A stretch of 64,000 bases of DNA from Lachnospiraceae bacterium (lineage in GTDB: Bacteria > Bacillota > Clostridia > Lachnospirales > Lachnospiraceae): the NCBI GenBank assembly GCA_021771695.1, contig JAETON010000011.1, positions 1-64,000 of the forward strand, given 5' to 3'. The notes beneath the pieces are model-generated. The model did not search any database. It worked only from the letters and a program-made list of their open reading frames with translations, and was not told the origin of the DNA. The position numbers and the translations under genes were made by a program. Of the stretch, positions 8,317-17,085 are shown piece by piece. Each line of letters opens with the position of its first letter. The first letter of the stretch is position 1.

Positions 8317-8865
8317 CTATATCATTAAGCTATGCTCTTTTTTCCATTCTGCTTTTGTAATATACAGGATATGCTCTGTAAGTGTCTGTTGAATAAGTGG
8401 CCATTCCCTTACCTCACTGCGTAAATAATGGAAGCCGCATTTCTCCTGTACACGTTTGGATTTTTCATTACCGTCGAAATATCCGCACCATAATGTTTTT
8501 AACTGACAGTCCTCAAATCCAAAGCGCATAAGCTCCTTCACCGCTTCCGGTATCAGTCCCTGACCCCAGTACGGTTCTCCAATCCAATAGCCGATTTCTC
8601 CTTCATCATCCGCAATCGCCAGATTACTCTGCTTACCAATCATCAGTCCGATGCTTCCCACAGGCTCCATGGTTTCCTTCAATACAACAGCAAAGGTATT
8701 CGGCGCAGACAGCACAGTCCGTATGATTTCCCGGCTGTTTTCCACACTTTCATGCACCGGCCATCCCGCTTTTGGACCGATGTTTGGATTTTTCGCATAC
8801 CGATAGCAGCTTTCCGCATCCTCAACCTGCCATGGACGAAGAATGAGTCGTTTTGTTTCCAGCAT
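8317..8865 (-). CDS. GNAT acetyltransferase, RimJ/RimL type (copy 1)
   Basis: A 182-residue N-acetyltransferase that transfers an acetyl group from acetyl-CoA to an amine. The sequence opens METKRLILRPWQ after the first residue, the usual RimJ/RimL strand. It contains GEIGYWIGEPYWGQGLIPEA, the acetyl-CoA loop region, and ends with N-x-x-S-xRVQEKCGFHY. The substrate could be a ribosomal protein N-terminus or a small amine. It is nearly the same as the gene at 9519-10070, including about 45 bp of upstream sequence. The start follows GAGGGAGATT. Both copies keep all expected motifs, so both may be active. Confidence 0.93.
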   Translation of the reverse strand: MLETKRLILRPWQVEDAESCYRYAKNPNIGPKAGWPVHESVENSREIIRTVLSAPNTFAVVLKETMEPVGSIGLMIGKQSNLAIADDEGEIGYWIGEPYWGQGLIPEAVKELMRFGFEDCQLKTLWCGYFDGNEKSKRVQEKCGFHYLRSEVREWPLIQQTLTEHILYITKAEWKKEHSLMI

Positions 8866-8893
8866 AATCTCCCTCTTTTCTATAATTCTCTAT

Positions 8894-8921
8894 ATTATAT
8901 CAAATATCCTTTTATTAGCAA
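8894..8921 (-). promoter_or_regulatory. Promoter of GNAT copy 1
   Basis: Minus strand TTGCTA (complement of 8916-8921), 16-bp spacer, TATAAT (complement of 8894-8899). The equivalent sequence precedes the second copy. Confidence 0.65.
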
Positions 8922-9518
8922 GAAAAATAAGGCAATACTACAGCCCTTACGCATCCATCTGTATTATGTTTTCATGCAAAAGATAACTTCCTATATTTTC
9001 AGATGACTTATAGGAAGATATGAGCGGAAATAAGAATTCAAGGGATATATTCAGATGTGGGATTCTTTTTCTATATTCAGCTTCATTTTTGCTATAAATT
9101 ATCCACTTCCTGCTTTGTTTAATCAGTACGTTTGTTTTAGGTAATTCTGAAGCCTATTAGCAGGGCTTGTTATCGCTCAGCGCTAATGTATTCAAAACAA
9201 GGATGCCCCTGCAGCTTCCATAAAATCGAGGAATTCAAAAGCCGTGATTACTATCCGATATTGCCTGCATACGCTGAATATAGTTACAGCATATCCTGAT
9301 GCCTGCTATTCTCTGAGAATTTCACAGGTATTTAAATCATTCAGACTGTGAAAACGAAGGCTCTCGTTTTGAAGAAGATAAAGAAAACCTATTTCGGTCT
9401 GTTTCTACTAGCAATATGAATCCTGCAGCCTGCCAATATAAAGACATTTTCCATCCGGCTGCTAAACAGCCCTTTGAAAAATGTCAAATATTCTCTTTAA
9501 ACAATATATAAAGCATGC
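8922..9518. other. Non-coding stretch between the duplicated GNAT genes
   Basis: About 600 bp with no supportable reading frame, RNA motif or long repeat. It may contain decayed sequence left after the duplication. Confidence 0.5.
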
Positions 9519-10070
9519 TTACTTAGTTTCCGTGCCGGTAGAATGTTTCCATTCCTCTATGGTAAGACTCATGATATGCCCGGTAAGTGTTTTATGAAGC
9601 AACGGCCATTCTCTTACCTCAGACCCTGCATAATGAAAGCCGCATTTCTCCTGTACACGTCTGGAATTATGATTTCCTTCAAAGGAACCGCACCACAGTT
9701 TTTTCAAACAGCAGTCTTCAAAGGCATATCGTATCAGACATTGAACTGCCTCCGGAATAAATCCCTGTCCCCAGTACGGTTCCCCCAGCCAGTAGCCGAT
9801 TTCACCCTCATCAGCTGCATTTGTCAGATTACACTGCTTCCCGATCATTAAACTGATATTGCCAATGGGCTCCATATTCTGCTTCAGCACAACGGCAAAG
9901 GTATTCGGTGCGGACAGCACAGTCTGAATGATCTTACGGCTGTTTTCCACACTTTCATGCACCGGCCATCCCGCTTTGGGACCGATGTTTGGATTTTTCG
10001 CATACCGATAGCAGCTTTCCGCATCCTCAACCTGCCATGGCCGAAGGATAAGTCGTTTTGTTTCCAGCAT
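9519..10070 (-). CDS. GNAT acetyltransferase, RimJ/RimL type (copy 2)
   Basis: A 183-residue paralogue of the protein at 8317-8865. The first 48 or so residues differ at only a couple of positions, and divergence rises toward the C-terminus (for example EGNHNSRRVQEKCGFHYAGS against DGNEKSKRVQEKCGFHYLRS). The acetyl-CoA loop region GEIGYWLGEPYWGQGFIPEA is intact. This gradient suggests duplication followed by drift, or partial gene conversion of the 5' ends. It has its own promoter and ribosome-binding site. The substrate is unknown. Confidence 0.93.
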   Translation of the reverse strand: MLETKRLILRPWQVEDAESCYRYAKNPNIGPKAGWPVHESVENSRKIIQTVLSAPNTFAVVLKQNMEPIGNISLMIGKQCNLTNAADEGEIGYWLGEPYWGQGFIPEAVQCLIRYAFEDCCLKKLWCGSFEGNHNSRRVQEKCGFHYAGSEVREWPLLHKTLTGHIMSLTIEEWKHSTGTETK

Positions 10071-10098
10071 AATCTCCCTCTTTTCTGTGATTTTCTAT

Positions 10099-10126
10099 AT
10101 TATACCAGATTCCTTTTTAATGACAA
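10099..10126 (-). promoter_or_regulatory. Promoter of GNAT copy 2
   Basis: Minus strand TTGTCA (complement of 10121-10126), 16-bp spacer, TATAAT (complement of 10099-10104). Nothing else is supported in 10127-10421 apart from AT-rich sequence. Confidence 0.65.
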
Positions 10127-10421
10127 GCAATCGGCAGAAGGAACAGACACAGAAAGAGCTGTTATGAGAATTCATACCAAATAAAAAAGCACTCTTAACT
10201 TGGACATCATACTATTTATTAGTAGCCTTTGTTTAATTGCATATTTCGAAAAACAGAGATAGCAGAAGATAAGAAGATTCTTACTTAATTGTGGTAAATT
10301 CAAACTATAGAGAATTCAACATACTTATATTTATCAATAGAATCCATAGCCTCCTTTTGTAAATGCCTGAAAGTAAGAAAAATACGATAAGGATACCTGT
10401 TTAATCAGATAAAAGAAGCTG

Positions 10422-11222
10422 CTACTTCAGCCGAAATTGCTCAATCCGTTCGATTGCAGAAATCAGGGCATTGCGAAAACCCAGACGCTCCAGCTCCGCA
10501 ACTCCCTGAATCGTCGTTCCCTTCGGAGAGCTTACGCGATCCTTTAGCTGTCCCGGATGCTGTGGATGAACTAGTAGCTGCTTTGCAGTGCCAGTCATCA
10601 TCTGCGCACAAAGCCGATAAGCAGCCTCACGCCCAAGCCCATATGCCACTGCGCCATCCCCCAGCGCTTCTATAAACATTGCCGCAAAGGCAGGACCGCA
10701 GCCTGCCACTGTTGCACCAATTGTCATTTGATCACTTTCCAGCTTTTCTATGAAAGCAATCGCGGAGAAAAGCTGTTCAACAGCCGCAACCTCCTCTGTT
10801 TGCAGAGAATTCCTTTGTTCCCATAAAATGACACCTTCACAAACGGATACCGGCATATTGGGTATAATGCTCAAATGATGTGTATGTGGTGGAAGCAGTT
10901 GTTCATACGTTTCAAAGAACATACCGGCCGCAATAGAAACTACAGCTTTTCCCTGCAGGTGCTCTTTCACTGTGGAAATCGCCTCACTCATCTGCGCTGG
11001 CTTCACTGCGAGCAGGATGATGTCACATTGTCGTACCATATCAATTGCATGTTTGCATGCATGCATCCCTCGTACTTCTGTATTTCTGCACAGCTTATCC
11101 CATTGCCTGGCACAGGCATACAGCTGCTCTCCTTTTACAATTCCACTCGCAAGCATTCCATCTGCCATGGCCTGTGCCATATTTCCAAATCCGATAAATC
11201 CTATGTTTTGTTTCAAATTCAT
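10422..11222 (-). CDS. proC: Pyrroline-5-carboxylate reductase ProC
   Basis: Catalyses the last step of proline synthesis, NAD(P)H-dependent reduction of pyrroline-5-carboxylate. The N-terminal Rossmann fold begins IGFIGFGNMAQAMADGML. Family motifs follow: ILLAVKPAQM, VSIAAG, IIPNMPVSVCEGV, and the C-terminal dimer domain with GCGPAFAAMFIEAL and VSSPKGTTIQGVAELE. The length of 266 is normal. I start at the ATG at 11222, directly after AGAGGTG. It stands alone, with a terminator upstream separating it from the zinc-ribbon gene. Confidence 0.96.
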   Translation of the reverse strand: MNLKQNIGFIGFGNMAQAMADGMLASGIVKGEQLYACARQWDKLCRNTEVRGMHACKHAIDMVRQCDIILLAVKPAQMSEAISTVKEHLQGKAVVSIAAGMFFETYEQLLPPHTHHLSIIPNMPVSVCEGVILWEQRNSLQTEEVAAVEQLFSAIAFIEKLESDQMTIGATVAGCGPAFAAMFIEALGDGAVAYGLGREAAYRLCAQMMTGTAKQLLVHPQHPGQLKDRVSSPKGTTIQGVAELERLGFRNALISAIERIEQFRLK

Positions 11223-11244
11223 CACCTCTGTATATCGTATGCAG

Positions 11245-11270
11245 AAAACGACAGCTGTGCACTGTCGTTT
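11245..11270 (-). terminator. Intrinsic terminator between the zinc-ribbon gene and proC
   Basis: Perfect 9-bp arms AAACGACAG (11246-11254) and CTGTCGTTT (11262-11270) around a 7-nt loop. The T-tract on the minus strand is short. It lies 24 bp after the stop of the upstream gene. Confidence 0.7.
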
Positions 11271-11294
11271 GGTAAATTCTGAATTTTATATCAG

Positions 11295-11558
11295 TTATTT
11301 CATCCACCGCTTCAGTGTTGGAAAATACTGCGTCATCATTTCCCGCGCTTTATCTTCACTCATCCCCGGATTTTCCTTAACCATGACAGGAACACAGAAT
11401 TCAATCATTGCCTCCATTGTACAATCTGATGTAAATGCACCATGTTCATAACAGTATTTACAATAGTCCACAGACCTTGATCCGTCCTTTTCCGTTCCAT
11501 ATAACTCCTTTGTATCTCCCATTGGCATTCCACAGCACTGACAATATCTCTCTTCCAT
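11295..11558 (-). CDS. Small putative zinc-ribbon protein
   Basis: An 87-residue protein. The N-terminal half carries CQCCGMPMG and, about 27 residues later, YCKYCYEHG, two CxxC-type pairs that should bind one zinc, as in the putative zinc-ribbon domain family (Pfam Zn_ribbon_2 type). The C-terminal half is a helical region (GMSEDKAREMMTQYFPTLKRW). I set the start at 11558 because AAAGGAGG precedes that ATG by 7 nt, while the in-frame ATG 27 nt upstream has no site. Function unknown. Confidence 0.85.
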   Translation of the reverse strand: MEERYCQCCGMPMGDTKELYGTEKDGSRSVDYCKYCYEHGAFTSDCTMEAMIEFCVPVMVKENPGMSEDKAREMMTQYFPTLKRWMK

Positions 11559-11636
11559 GATATGTCCTCCTTTATATGCCCACATGATATCATGAGAAAT
11601 ATGACAGCAGCCTGTCCTATTCCAAAAGAAATGACT

Positions 11637-12104
11637 CTATTTTTCTTTTTTCATATAGAAATTTGTCAACAGCTGTCCCTGACGCTCCACCTGCTGTGCA
11701 TAAATCAGCCGATAGCCACGCTGCAGGAAAAAATTCCTTGCCGTTATCGATGCATGCACTGAAAGAGTAGGTGATGAGGTTTCCGTTTCCAGCAAATCGC
11801 AAAGCATCGTGGCGATTCCCTGCTTCTGATGCTGATGGTGAACATAGAGGTGATCCAGATAACCGATTTCATCCATATCCGCAAATCCTACCATTTTCTG
11901 ATTGCTTGTGGCAACAAGAGTGGTATGCGCCAACAGCGCACTTTTCATTCGCTTCTCCTTGACACCCAGTACCCAGGCCGAAATCTGTTCAGTCGTATAA
12001 TCCCTGCTGTTAATATTTCTCACGGTATCATAAAACAGCCGCAGCACCTCTGCAAAATCTTTTTCTTGAAATGTACGCAGCTTTACATGATTTCTGCTTT
12101 CCAT
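11637..12104 (-). CDS. GNAT family N-acetyltransferase
   Basis: 155 residues. The layout is typical of GNAT enzymes: an N-terminal VKLRTFQEKDFAEVLRLFY strand-helix, MVGFADMDEIGYLDHLYVHH as strands 4-5, the acetyl-CoA loop HQKQGIATMLCDLLE, and a C-terminal ITARNFFLQRGY motif. It resembles the YafP-like group, whose substrates are mostly unknown. It is unrelated in detail to the RimJ/RimL pair at 8.3-10.1 kb. The neighbours give no functional hint. Confidence 0.9.
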   Translation of the reverse strand: MESRNHVKLRTFQEKDFAEVLRLFYDTVRNINSRDYTTEQISAWVLGVKEKRMKSALLAHTTLVATSNQKMVGFADMDEIGYLDHLYVHHQHQKQGIATMLCDLLETETSSPTLSVHASITARNFFLQRGYRLIYAQQVERQGQLLTNFYMKKEK

Positions 12105-12329
12105 ACACCGACTCCTTTCTTATACCGGGCTGCATTGCACAGCTTCAGCCTCATTTCAAATCTGTCATCTAATATGCATCCTTTTTTTATGGTATCTATC
12201 GCATATATTCAAAAGCTTAGCAGATTCTAATAGAAAAGTACAGGAGTCGATGCAAGGAAAAGGCATGCAAATATATAAAGAATCATGGAAAACATAGCAA
12301 TCATAATTCTTATAAACGTATTGAATGCA

Positions 12330-13184
12330 TTATCTCCTGGACTGCCTTACATACTGCAATAGGAAAAACAGCAGTCCCATTCCTGCGATGATCAGGATAT
12401 GATCCAGTGTATTGGTCGTATGTCCGCCATAGCTGTAGACAAGGCCGAACTGCTTTTTGAATGCAGTCAGATGCTCCGGCGGTATTGACTGAAAGGTTTT
12501 CGTTAAGACATCATCCATCATGATATTGCGAAACAACGCGGCACAATGACTCGGTGGAAACAGCGATATCACGGTTTGAAGCAGCTTGGGAAGTGCTCCT
12601 ACCGGCACATAAATCCCCATAAGAAATCCGGATAGTGTGCCGATAATGGTCGTGACATTGCTGAAGGATGTTGCACTTTTAAAAAATGACATGAAGAAAA
12701 AAAGCATTGCCGTACAGGCCAGGATAGACAGCACCATGCATGCAAGCACCTTTAACAGTGCGGACAGTGTTAAGAAGGAGCCTCCATAAGCAACGATATA
12801 AAGCTCTCCGATTATCAACGTTACAACGGATACCAGAAATGTTATACATATGGTAGAGAGGAGATAGGCGCCGGTAACCTTCATTTGCGAAATGGGCGCA
12901 ATATAAAAGTCATTGAGTATGGACCTGCTTTTATCCTCGATAATAATTCCAAGTACACTTAAAGAGGTTGTCAGCGAAACAATTCCCAGAGTTCCTGCCA
13001 TGATCCAGGTATCACTCAGTTCTCTTGCCGTATCCGGGAAATCCTGCTTTAACGGCTGGATCATCATGTCACCTAAAAAGCATACATACAGTCCCAGTAC
13101 AACAAATACTGCCATAAAGGAAAAAAATACTGAGGTCTTATCCTTGAAAAACAGCAGCATATTCCGTTTTATTAAAGAAATCAT
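12330..13184 (-). CDS. ABC-2 type transporter permease
   Basis: A 284-residue membrane protein with six hydrophobic segments and the ABC-2 family layout: an N-terminal cytoplasmic start (RNMLLFFKDKTS), first helix VFFSFMAVFVVLGLYVCFLG, a large outside loop, then five more helices. The segment FLMGIYVPVGALPKLLQTV, before helix 6, is typical of drug, polysaccharide or bacteriocin exporters. Its ATG overlaps the stop of the ATPase gene (ATGA), and AGGAGG lies inside that gene's last codons, so the two are translationally coupled. The exported substrate cannot be inferred. Confidence 0.92.
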   Translation of the reverse strand: MISLIKRNMLLFFKDKTSVFFSFMAVFVVLGLYVCFLGDMMIQPLKQDFPDTARELSDTWIMAGTLGIVSLTTSLSVLGIIIEDKSRSILNDFYIAPISQMKVTGAYLLSTICITFLVSVVTLIIGELYIVAYGGSFLTLSALLKVLACMVLSILACTAMLFFFMSFFKSATSFSNVTTIIGTLSGFLMGIYVPVGALPKLLQTVISLFPPSHCAALFRNIMMDDVLTKTFQSIPPEHLTAFKKQFGLVYSYGGHTTNTLDHILIIAGMGLLFFLLQYVRQSRR

Positions 13185-14092
13185 ATCTGTTCCTCCTGAA
13201 GCATTTGCAGATAAATTTCTTCAATATTACCGGGATGGTTTTCAAAGCGCTGAATATAGCGTTCGCAGAGGCGCAGGACAGACATCGTTTTCAGCATACC
13301 TCCCGTGTGTATGCAGAAAGCCTCGTTTTGCTCATGAAATGGTATATGGTGTCGGTTTAATTCTGCAATCAGCTGTGCTTTACTGGCCGGATAAAGCAGC
13401 AGCTGCTCTGCGGCATACTGTTTATGTACCTCCTTCATAGGCTTATCAAAGATGATGTTTCCCTGCTTGATAATACACAAATGATCAGCAATTTCAGCCT
13501 CTTCCATATAATGTGTGGTCATAAATACGGTCATATGACGTTCCTTATGCAATGCGCTGATTGTGTCCCAGAGCTGCTTTCTCGCCTTAGGGTCAAGACC
13601 GGTGCTCGGTTCATCCAATATGAGTATTTCCGGTTCCGGAATCAGTGCTCTGGCTATATCGCAGCGTCTTCGCTGACCGCCGGAAAGGGTTCCTACCGGC
13701 TGATGCATAATATCGTGCAGCTCACATATGTCACATAGCTTCTGTACACGCCGGCACGCCTGTTTATATGGCAGATGATAGAGGGCACTGCGCAGGATCA
13801 GATTCTGTTTGACTGACAGCAACTCATCAAGGACACTGTTCTGAAAGACGATGCCGATACCTGATCGAATACGTTCATCCTCCTGTCCCAAACGGAAGCC
13901 ATTGATTATAACCGTCCCGCTGTCCTTTTTCAGCAAGGTGCTGAGAATGGAGATCGTTGTGGATTTTCCTGCGCCGTTTGGACCCAGAAAGGCAAAGATT
14001 TCCCCTTTATTCACCTGAAAGCTGATGTTTTTGACAACCGTTGTTCCCTGATAGGATTTACAGAGCTGCTCAACGCGGATACTTGTCTCCAT
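13181..14092 (-). CDS. ABC transporter ATP-binding protein (DrrA-like)
   Basis: A 303-residue ATPase that powers the adjacent ABC-2 permease. Walker A is GPNGAGKST near residue 40, the Q-loop is IVFQNS, the signature is LSGGQRRR, Walker B is ILILDEPSTGLD, and the switch histidine is in TTHYMEE. The roughly 90-residue C-terminal extension is usual for exporters of this type. The start follows AAAGGGGG by about 6 nt. Confidence 0.94.
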   Translation of the reverse strand: METSIRVEQLCKSYQGTTVVKNISFQVNKGEIFAFLGPNGAGKSTTISILSTLLKKDSGTVIINGFRLGQEDERIRSGIGIVFQNSVLDELLSVKQNLILRSALYHLPYKQACRRVQKLCDICELHDIMHQPVGTLSGGQRRRCDIARALIPEPEILILDEPSTGLDPKARKQLWDTISALHKERHMTVFMTTHYMEEAEIADHLCIIKQGNIIFDKPMKEVHKQYAAEQLLLYPASKAQLIAELNRHHIPFHEQNEAFCIHTGGMLKTMSVLRLCERYIQRFENHPGNIEEIYLQMLQEEQI

Positions 14093-14403
14093 GATATTCC
14101 CCCTTTACAAAATGCATGCTTCAGTGCAGTATATGCAAATCAAGAGGGAGATATTTCACAGAATACATGCTGTAACAGTGGTGTATTAAATTTCATTTAT
14201 GATATAGGCTAGTAGGAAACTGGTTGTTTTCAAGTCATCTTATCCATCATATGAACAGACGTAAGGTTTTGCAGGAGAAGAAAAAACGGCCTAAGTCCTT
14301 TATGTAAGTAACATAAGCCATGTTTTCTCATAACGATTTTTTAAAGACAGTCTAGGGGTACATACATATATGGTCTTCTGCCTTTTACCACATGGATTTG
14401 CAA
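14093..14403. other. Intergenic region with a possible terminator
   Basis: About 310 bp with no gene. On the minus strand TTATGT-TACTT-ACATAA (complement of 14300-14316), flanked by GGC/GCC and followed downstream by GTTTTTTC, could end the transcript of the UPF0158 gene. I see no other structure. Confidence 0.4.
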
Positions 14404-14829
14404 TTACATGCAGTTCTCCACATATTCAATGCCATGCTCTTGGCACCATGCAATCGCCAGATTTCTGTAATAATCTGCCTGAAAATCATACCATTGCTTA
14501 GTAATTCCCCTTCTGTTTACCATATCCTTGAATCTTCGAAACGCTCCACGTCCCTGTATGACTTGTTCCAGTTTATCAGCATCTTCACCTTTTAATGTCT
14601 GAATAAACTCTTCCATAATATTATACTCATGGATTTCAAATTTTGTTGGAAGCCTAAAAAAACGCTCAGGGTTATCTTCAATTTCATTTTCCAACCCCTC
14701 ATTATCCATACCGGTACTTAATTCATCAGCAAGCAGCACACTTTTTCCAGTTTCTAAATCTAAAAAAAATGTAAAATTATCATCTGCCATTTCAATCGCC
14801 TCTATAATGGTACTTATATTAATCTTCAT
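14404..14829 (-). CDS. UPF0158 family protein
   Basis: A 141-residue soluble protein matching the uncharacterised UPF0158 family. It opens with an MKINISTIIEAIEMADD start, has a strand pair FFLDLETGKSVLLA, an acidic stretch, FRLPTKFEIHEYNIMEEFI, and the C-terminal signature GAFRRFKDMVNRRGITKQWY followed by AIAWCQEHGIE. No biochemical role is established that I know of. The gene is more AT-rich than those to its left and may mark the transition toward the acquired region. Confidence 0.85.
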   Translation of the reverse strand: MKINISTIIEAIEMADDNFTFFLDLETGKSVLLADELSTGMDNEGLENEIEDNPERFFRLPTKFEIHEYNIMEEFIQTLKGEDADKLEQVIQGRGAFRRFKDMVNRRGITKQWYDFQADYYRNLAIAWCQEHGIEYVENCM

Positions 14830-15338
14830 CTTGACATTCTCCTATTCCATTTTAAATGTGTTTTTTATTCCATATCGAGCATAACATAATTTTTTATTAA
14901 AATACAAATGAAAGCAGTATTTTTGAGTAGACATAAATAAAGGAAAGCCTTTGTTTATCAGGCTTTTCAACTCTACATAGCAATGCTATGACTCCACATA
15001 CAGTAAAATAAAGGCCTTATACACCATGACAAAAGTATTTTCATTACATAATGGTGGAGTAAATTTATTCGTTAAAATTCACGGGGTTTCTCCACTCGCA
15101 TAGGCAAGCGATAATGTGTCCAACTCAATTCGCGACACAATACGTAGTTTTTGGAAAAGCAAGATAAAACTGACGCATATTTTAAAGATTTACAATAGTA
15201 AATTCTATTCCGAAATCTGCCAATTTATGTTTAGATAGTTCAACTATTAATCTGGTCCATACTCAGACTCTTCCTCTCAACCCTGCTTATCTATAATACT
15301 TTTATCCTTATTCCAATATGCTTCCACCATTGCAAAGG
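14830..15338. other. AT-rich intergenic region at the edge of the acquired DNA
   Basis: About 500 bp without a gene. It contains the hairpins CATAGC-AAT-GCTATG (14977-14991 region) and AAAGCC...GGCTTTT (about 14943-14970, terminator-like on the plus strand), and a TGTGTC/GACACA dyad at 15115-15139. It could contain an attachment-site scar, but I cannot identify a direct repeat within the window. Confidence 0.4.
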
Positions 15339-15878
15339 TTACAGATTGATATATTTTACTTCCGGCTTCTGAACGAATACTTTTATTTTATTCATAAAAC
15401 TGTTCCATTTCATTCCTTTGAAAATTGTATACAGCTCATTTTCCATAGTTTTGAATACAGAAATATTTTCCCTGTATAAATACCTTTGCCAGACTTGATG
15501 GAATATTATTAAAATATTTTCTTTAGTTACTTGGATTAATTTATCCCTTCCAAATGCGTTACTAATGTCTTTTAATGCTTTAAACTTTTTACAGATTCTA
15601 AGTAACTGCTGAAAAAATGAAGGAATTGAATCAATAACCTTATCCCGCATCATTTTATCTAAATAGAATTGCATTATATTATCAAAAGATAGTATGCCCT
15701 CTTTATATTCCAACATAAGCAACTCACTTTCACCTGAATATTCCCACTTACTATACATCTCTAAATCATTTATAAAGCAGACAAACATTTTATCGCTAAA
15801 AGACCAGTTCACACCTTCAATTTTGGTTACTACTCTGTCAACTCCACTGTCCGTATTGATATGTTTCCATGCCCTGAT
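15339..15878 (-). pseudogene. Fragment of an unidentified protein, start missing
   Basis: The minus-strand frame stays open for 179 codons after a stop at 15881 but has no ATG. The only nominal starts are a GTG at 15812 and others inside coding-like sequence. Residues before that GTG (KHINTDSGVDRVVTKIEG) look like part of a protein, which argues for truncation rather than late initiation. The rest is a helical, Lys/Phe-rich sequence I do not recognise. It is flanked by other mobile-element debris. Confidence 0.5.
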
Positions 15879-16154
15879 TTACAAGCATTTTCGTGATTTC
15901 AATGTACTTAAAAATTACAATCTATTTTTAAAATGACCTATTTTCAAGCCTTTTTCACATGTTACTTCTGAACCCTTGACATCAAGACAACACTCTCAAC
16001 GTGAATCAAAGATTAAAAGAGATAAGCAATGTGTATAGTAATCCCTTATTGAAAATATAAGATTAAACTTCACAAATATCATAGGTATATTATTACTATC
16101 TGCTAATAATACCGCTAAAAGTTGAAGATTTACCCATTATCGAGTAAAACTTTT

Positions 16155-16526
16155 TTAATATACAACTTCGTCTTCTATGATAATCGAATGGTGTTTTTCA
16201 CAAATTTCATCAAAACAATCCTTACAAAGATCACCAGATAATACTCCATCTTCTTTATTGCTAAAAATATCATAATACTCTCTACACTCATCTAATGCAT
16301 CATAAAGACCATATAACTCATTTGTTTTCTTTAAACATCTAGCACATCTACATCCATCAAAACATGCAATCGCTTCATACGTATTTCCATCACAATAATG
16401 TACAGCATTTCTTGTGGTGTATAATAAATCTTTCGCAACACTAAATTCAATTTTCCCTTCATCATACAACTCTAATACCTTTTTAGACACTGAATTTAAT
16501 CCATGCCCAATACTATGACAACTCAT
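16155..16526 (-). CDS. Hypothetical Cys-rich protein
   Basis: 123 residues with a good ribosome-binding site (AAGGAG, 9 nt before the ATG). The centre has CFDGCRCARCLKK and, nearer the end, LCKDCFDEICEKHH, so two cysteine clusters suggest metal binding. The N-terminus MSCHSIGHGLNSVSKKVLEL is distinctive, but I cannot link it to a named family. It lies between fragments of mobile DNA and may be cargo of an older element. Confidence 0.7.
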   Translation of the reverse strand: MSCHSIGHGLNSVSKKVLELYDEGKIEFSVAKDLLYTTRNAVHYCDGNTYEAIACFDGCRCARCLKKTNELYGLYDALDECREYYDIFSNKEDGVLSGDLCKDCFDEICEKHHSIIIEDEVVY

Positions 16527-16645
16527 ATTTTTAGCTCCTTTTTTTTTATTATCACTAATCTAAATATATCATATTTTTTTATTTTACTACAATGCTTTAT
16601 TATAAACCTACTAACTGATTTTGTAATAATGTAATCAAATTTGCC

Positions 16646-16897
16646 TTATAATCCATCTACAATCATTTTTTTATAGCTTGTTCTTCCATTCTTTCTTAAC
16701 CCACTTCTTCCAACATCGTGATACACTTCAGCTAAATCGATTTCTATTACTTTGTTAGAAAGTTCTTTAAAATATGCAATTTGACTATTTAAACCTGAAC
16801 GTTGTTCTTCTACATTTTTACTTACTCTACAATATACTGTAATTCTTACTACTTCTTTCGTTTTATTTTTAACTGGTATCTTCACTACATGTATCAT
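16646..16897 (-). pseudogene. N-terminal remnant of a large serine recombinase
   Basis: Only 83 residues, but clearly the start of a resolvase catalytic domain: VYCRVSKNVEEQRSGLNSQI with the nucleophile serine in YCRVS, then DLAEVYHDVGRSGLRKNGR, the usual second block. The SRxxR active-site motif, recombinase domain and zinc ribbon are all gone. It resembles the intact recombinases at 18.5-22.6 kb, so an earlier, related element probably inserted here and decayed. Confidence 0.85.
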
Positions 16898-17085
16898 TTT
16901 TTATCATCCTTATCACTCCAATCTTAACATATGAAAAAGATGCAAGTTATCATCAACAACTTACATCTCTATAAAACTGATTTGATTTTTTATCTTTTTC
17001 GCAACAGAACAATGGACTCTACATGACTCGCATGTTCGTATCTGCTATGAATTGGGTGCAGTAACCCCTTGTTGGAGAAGGATTT

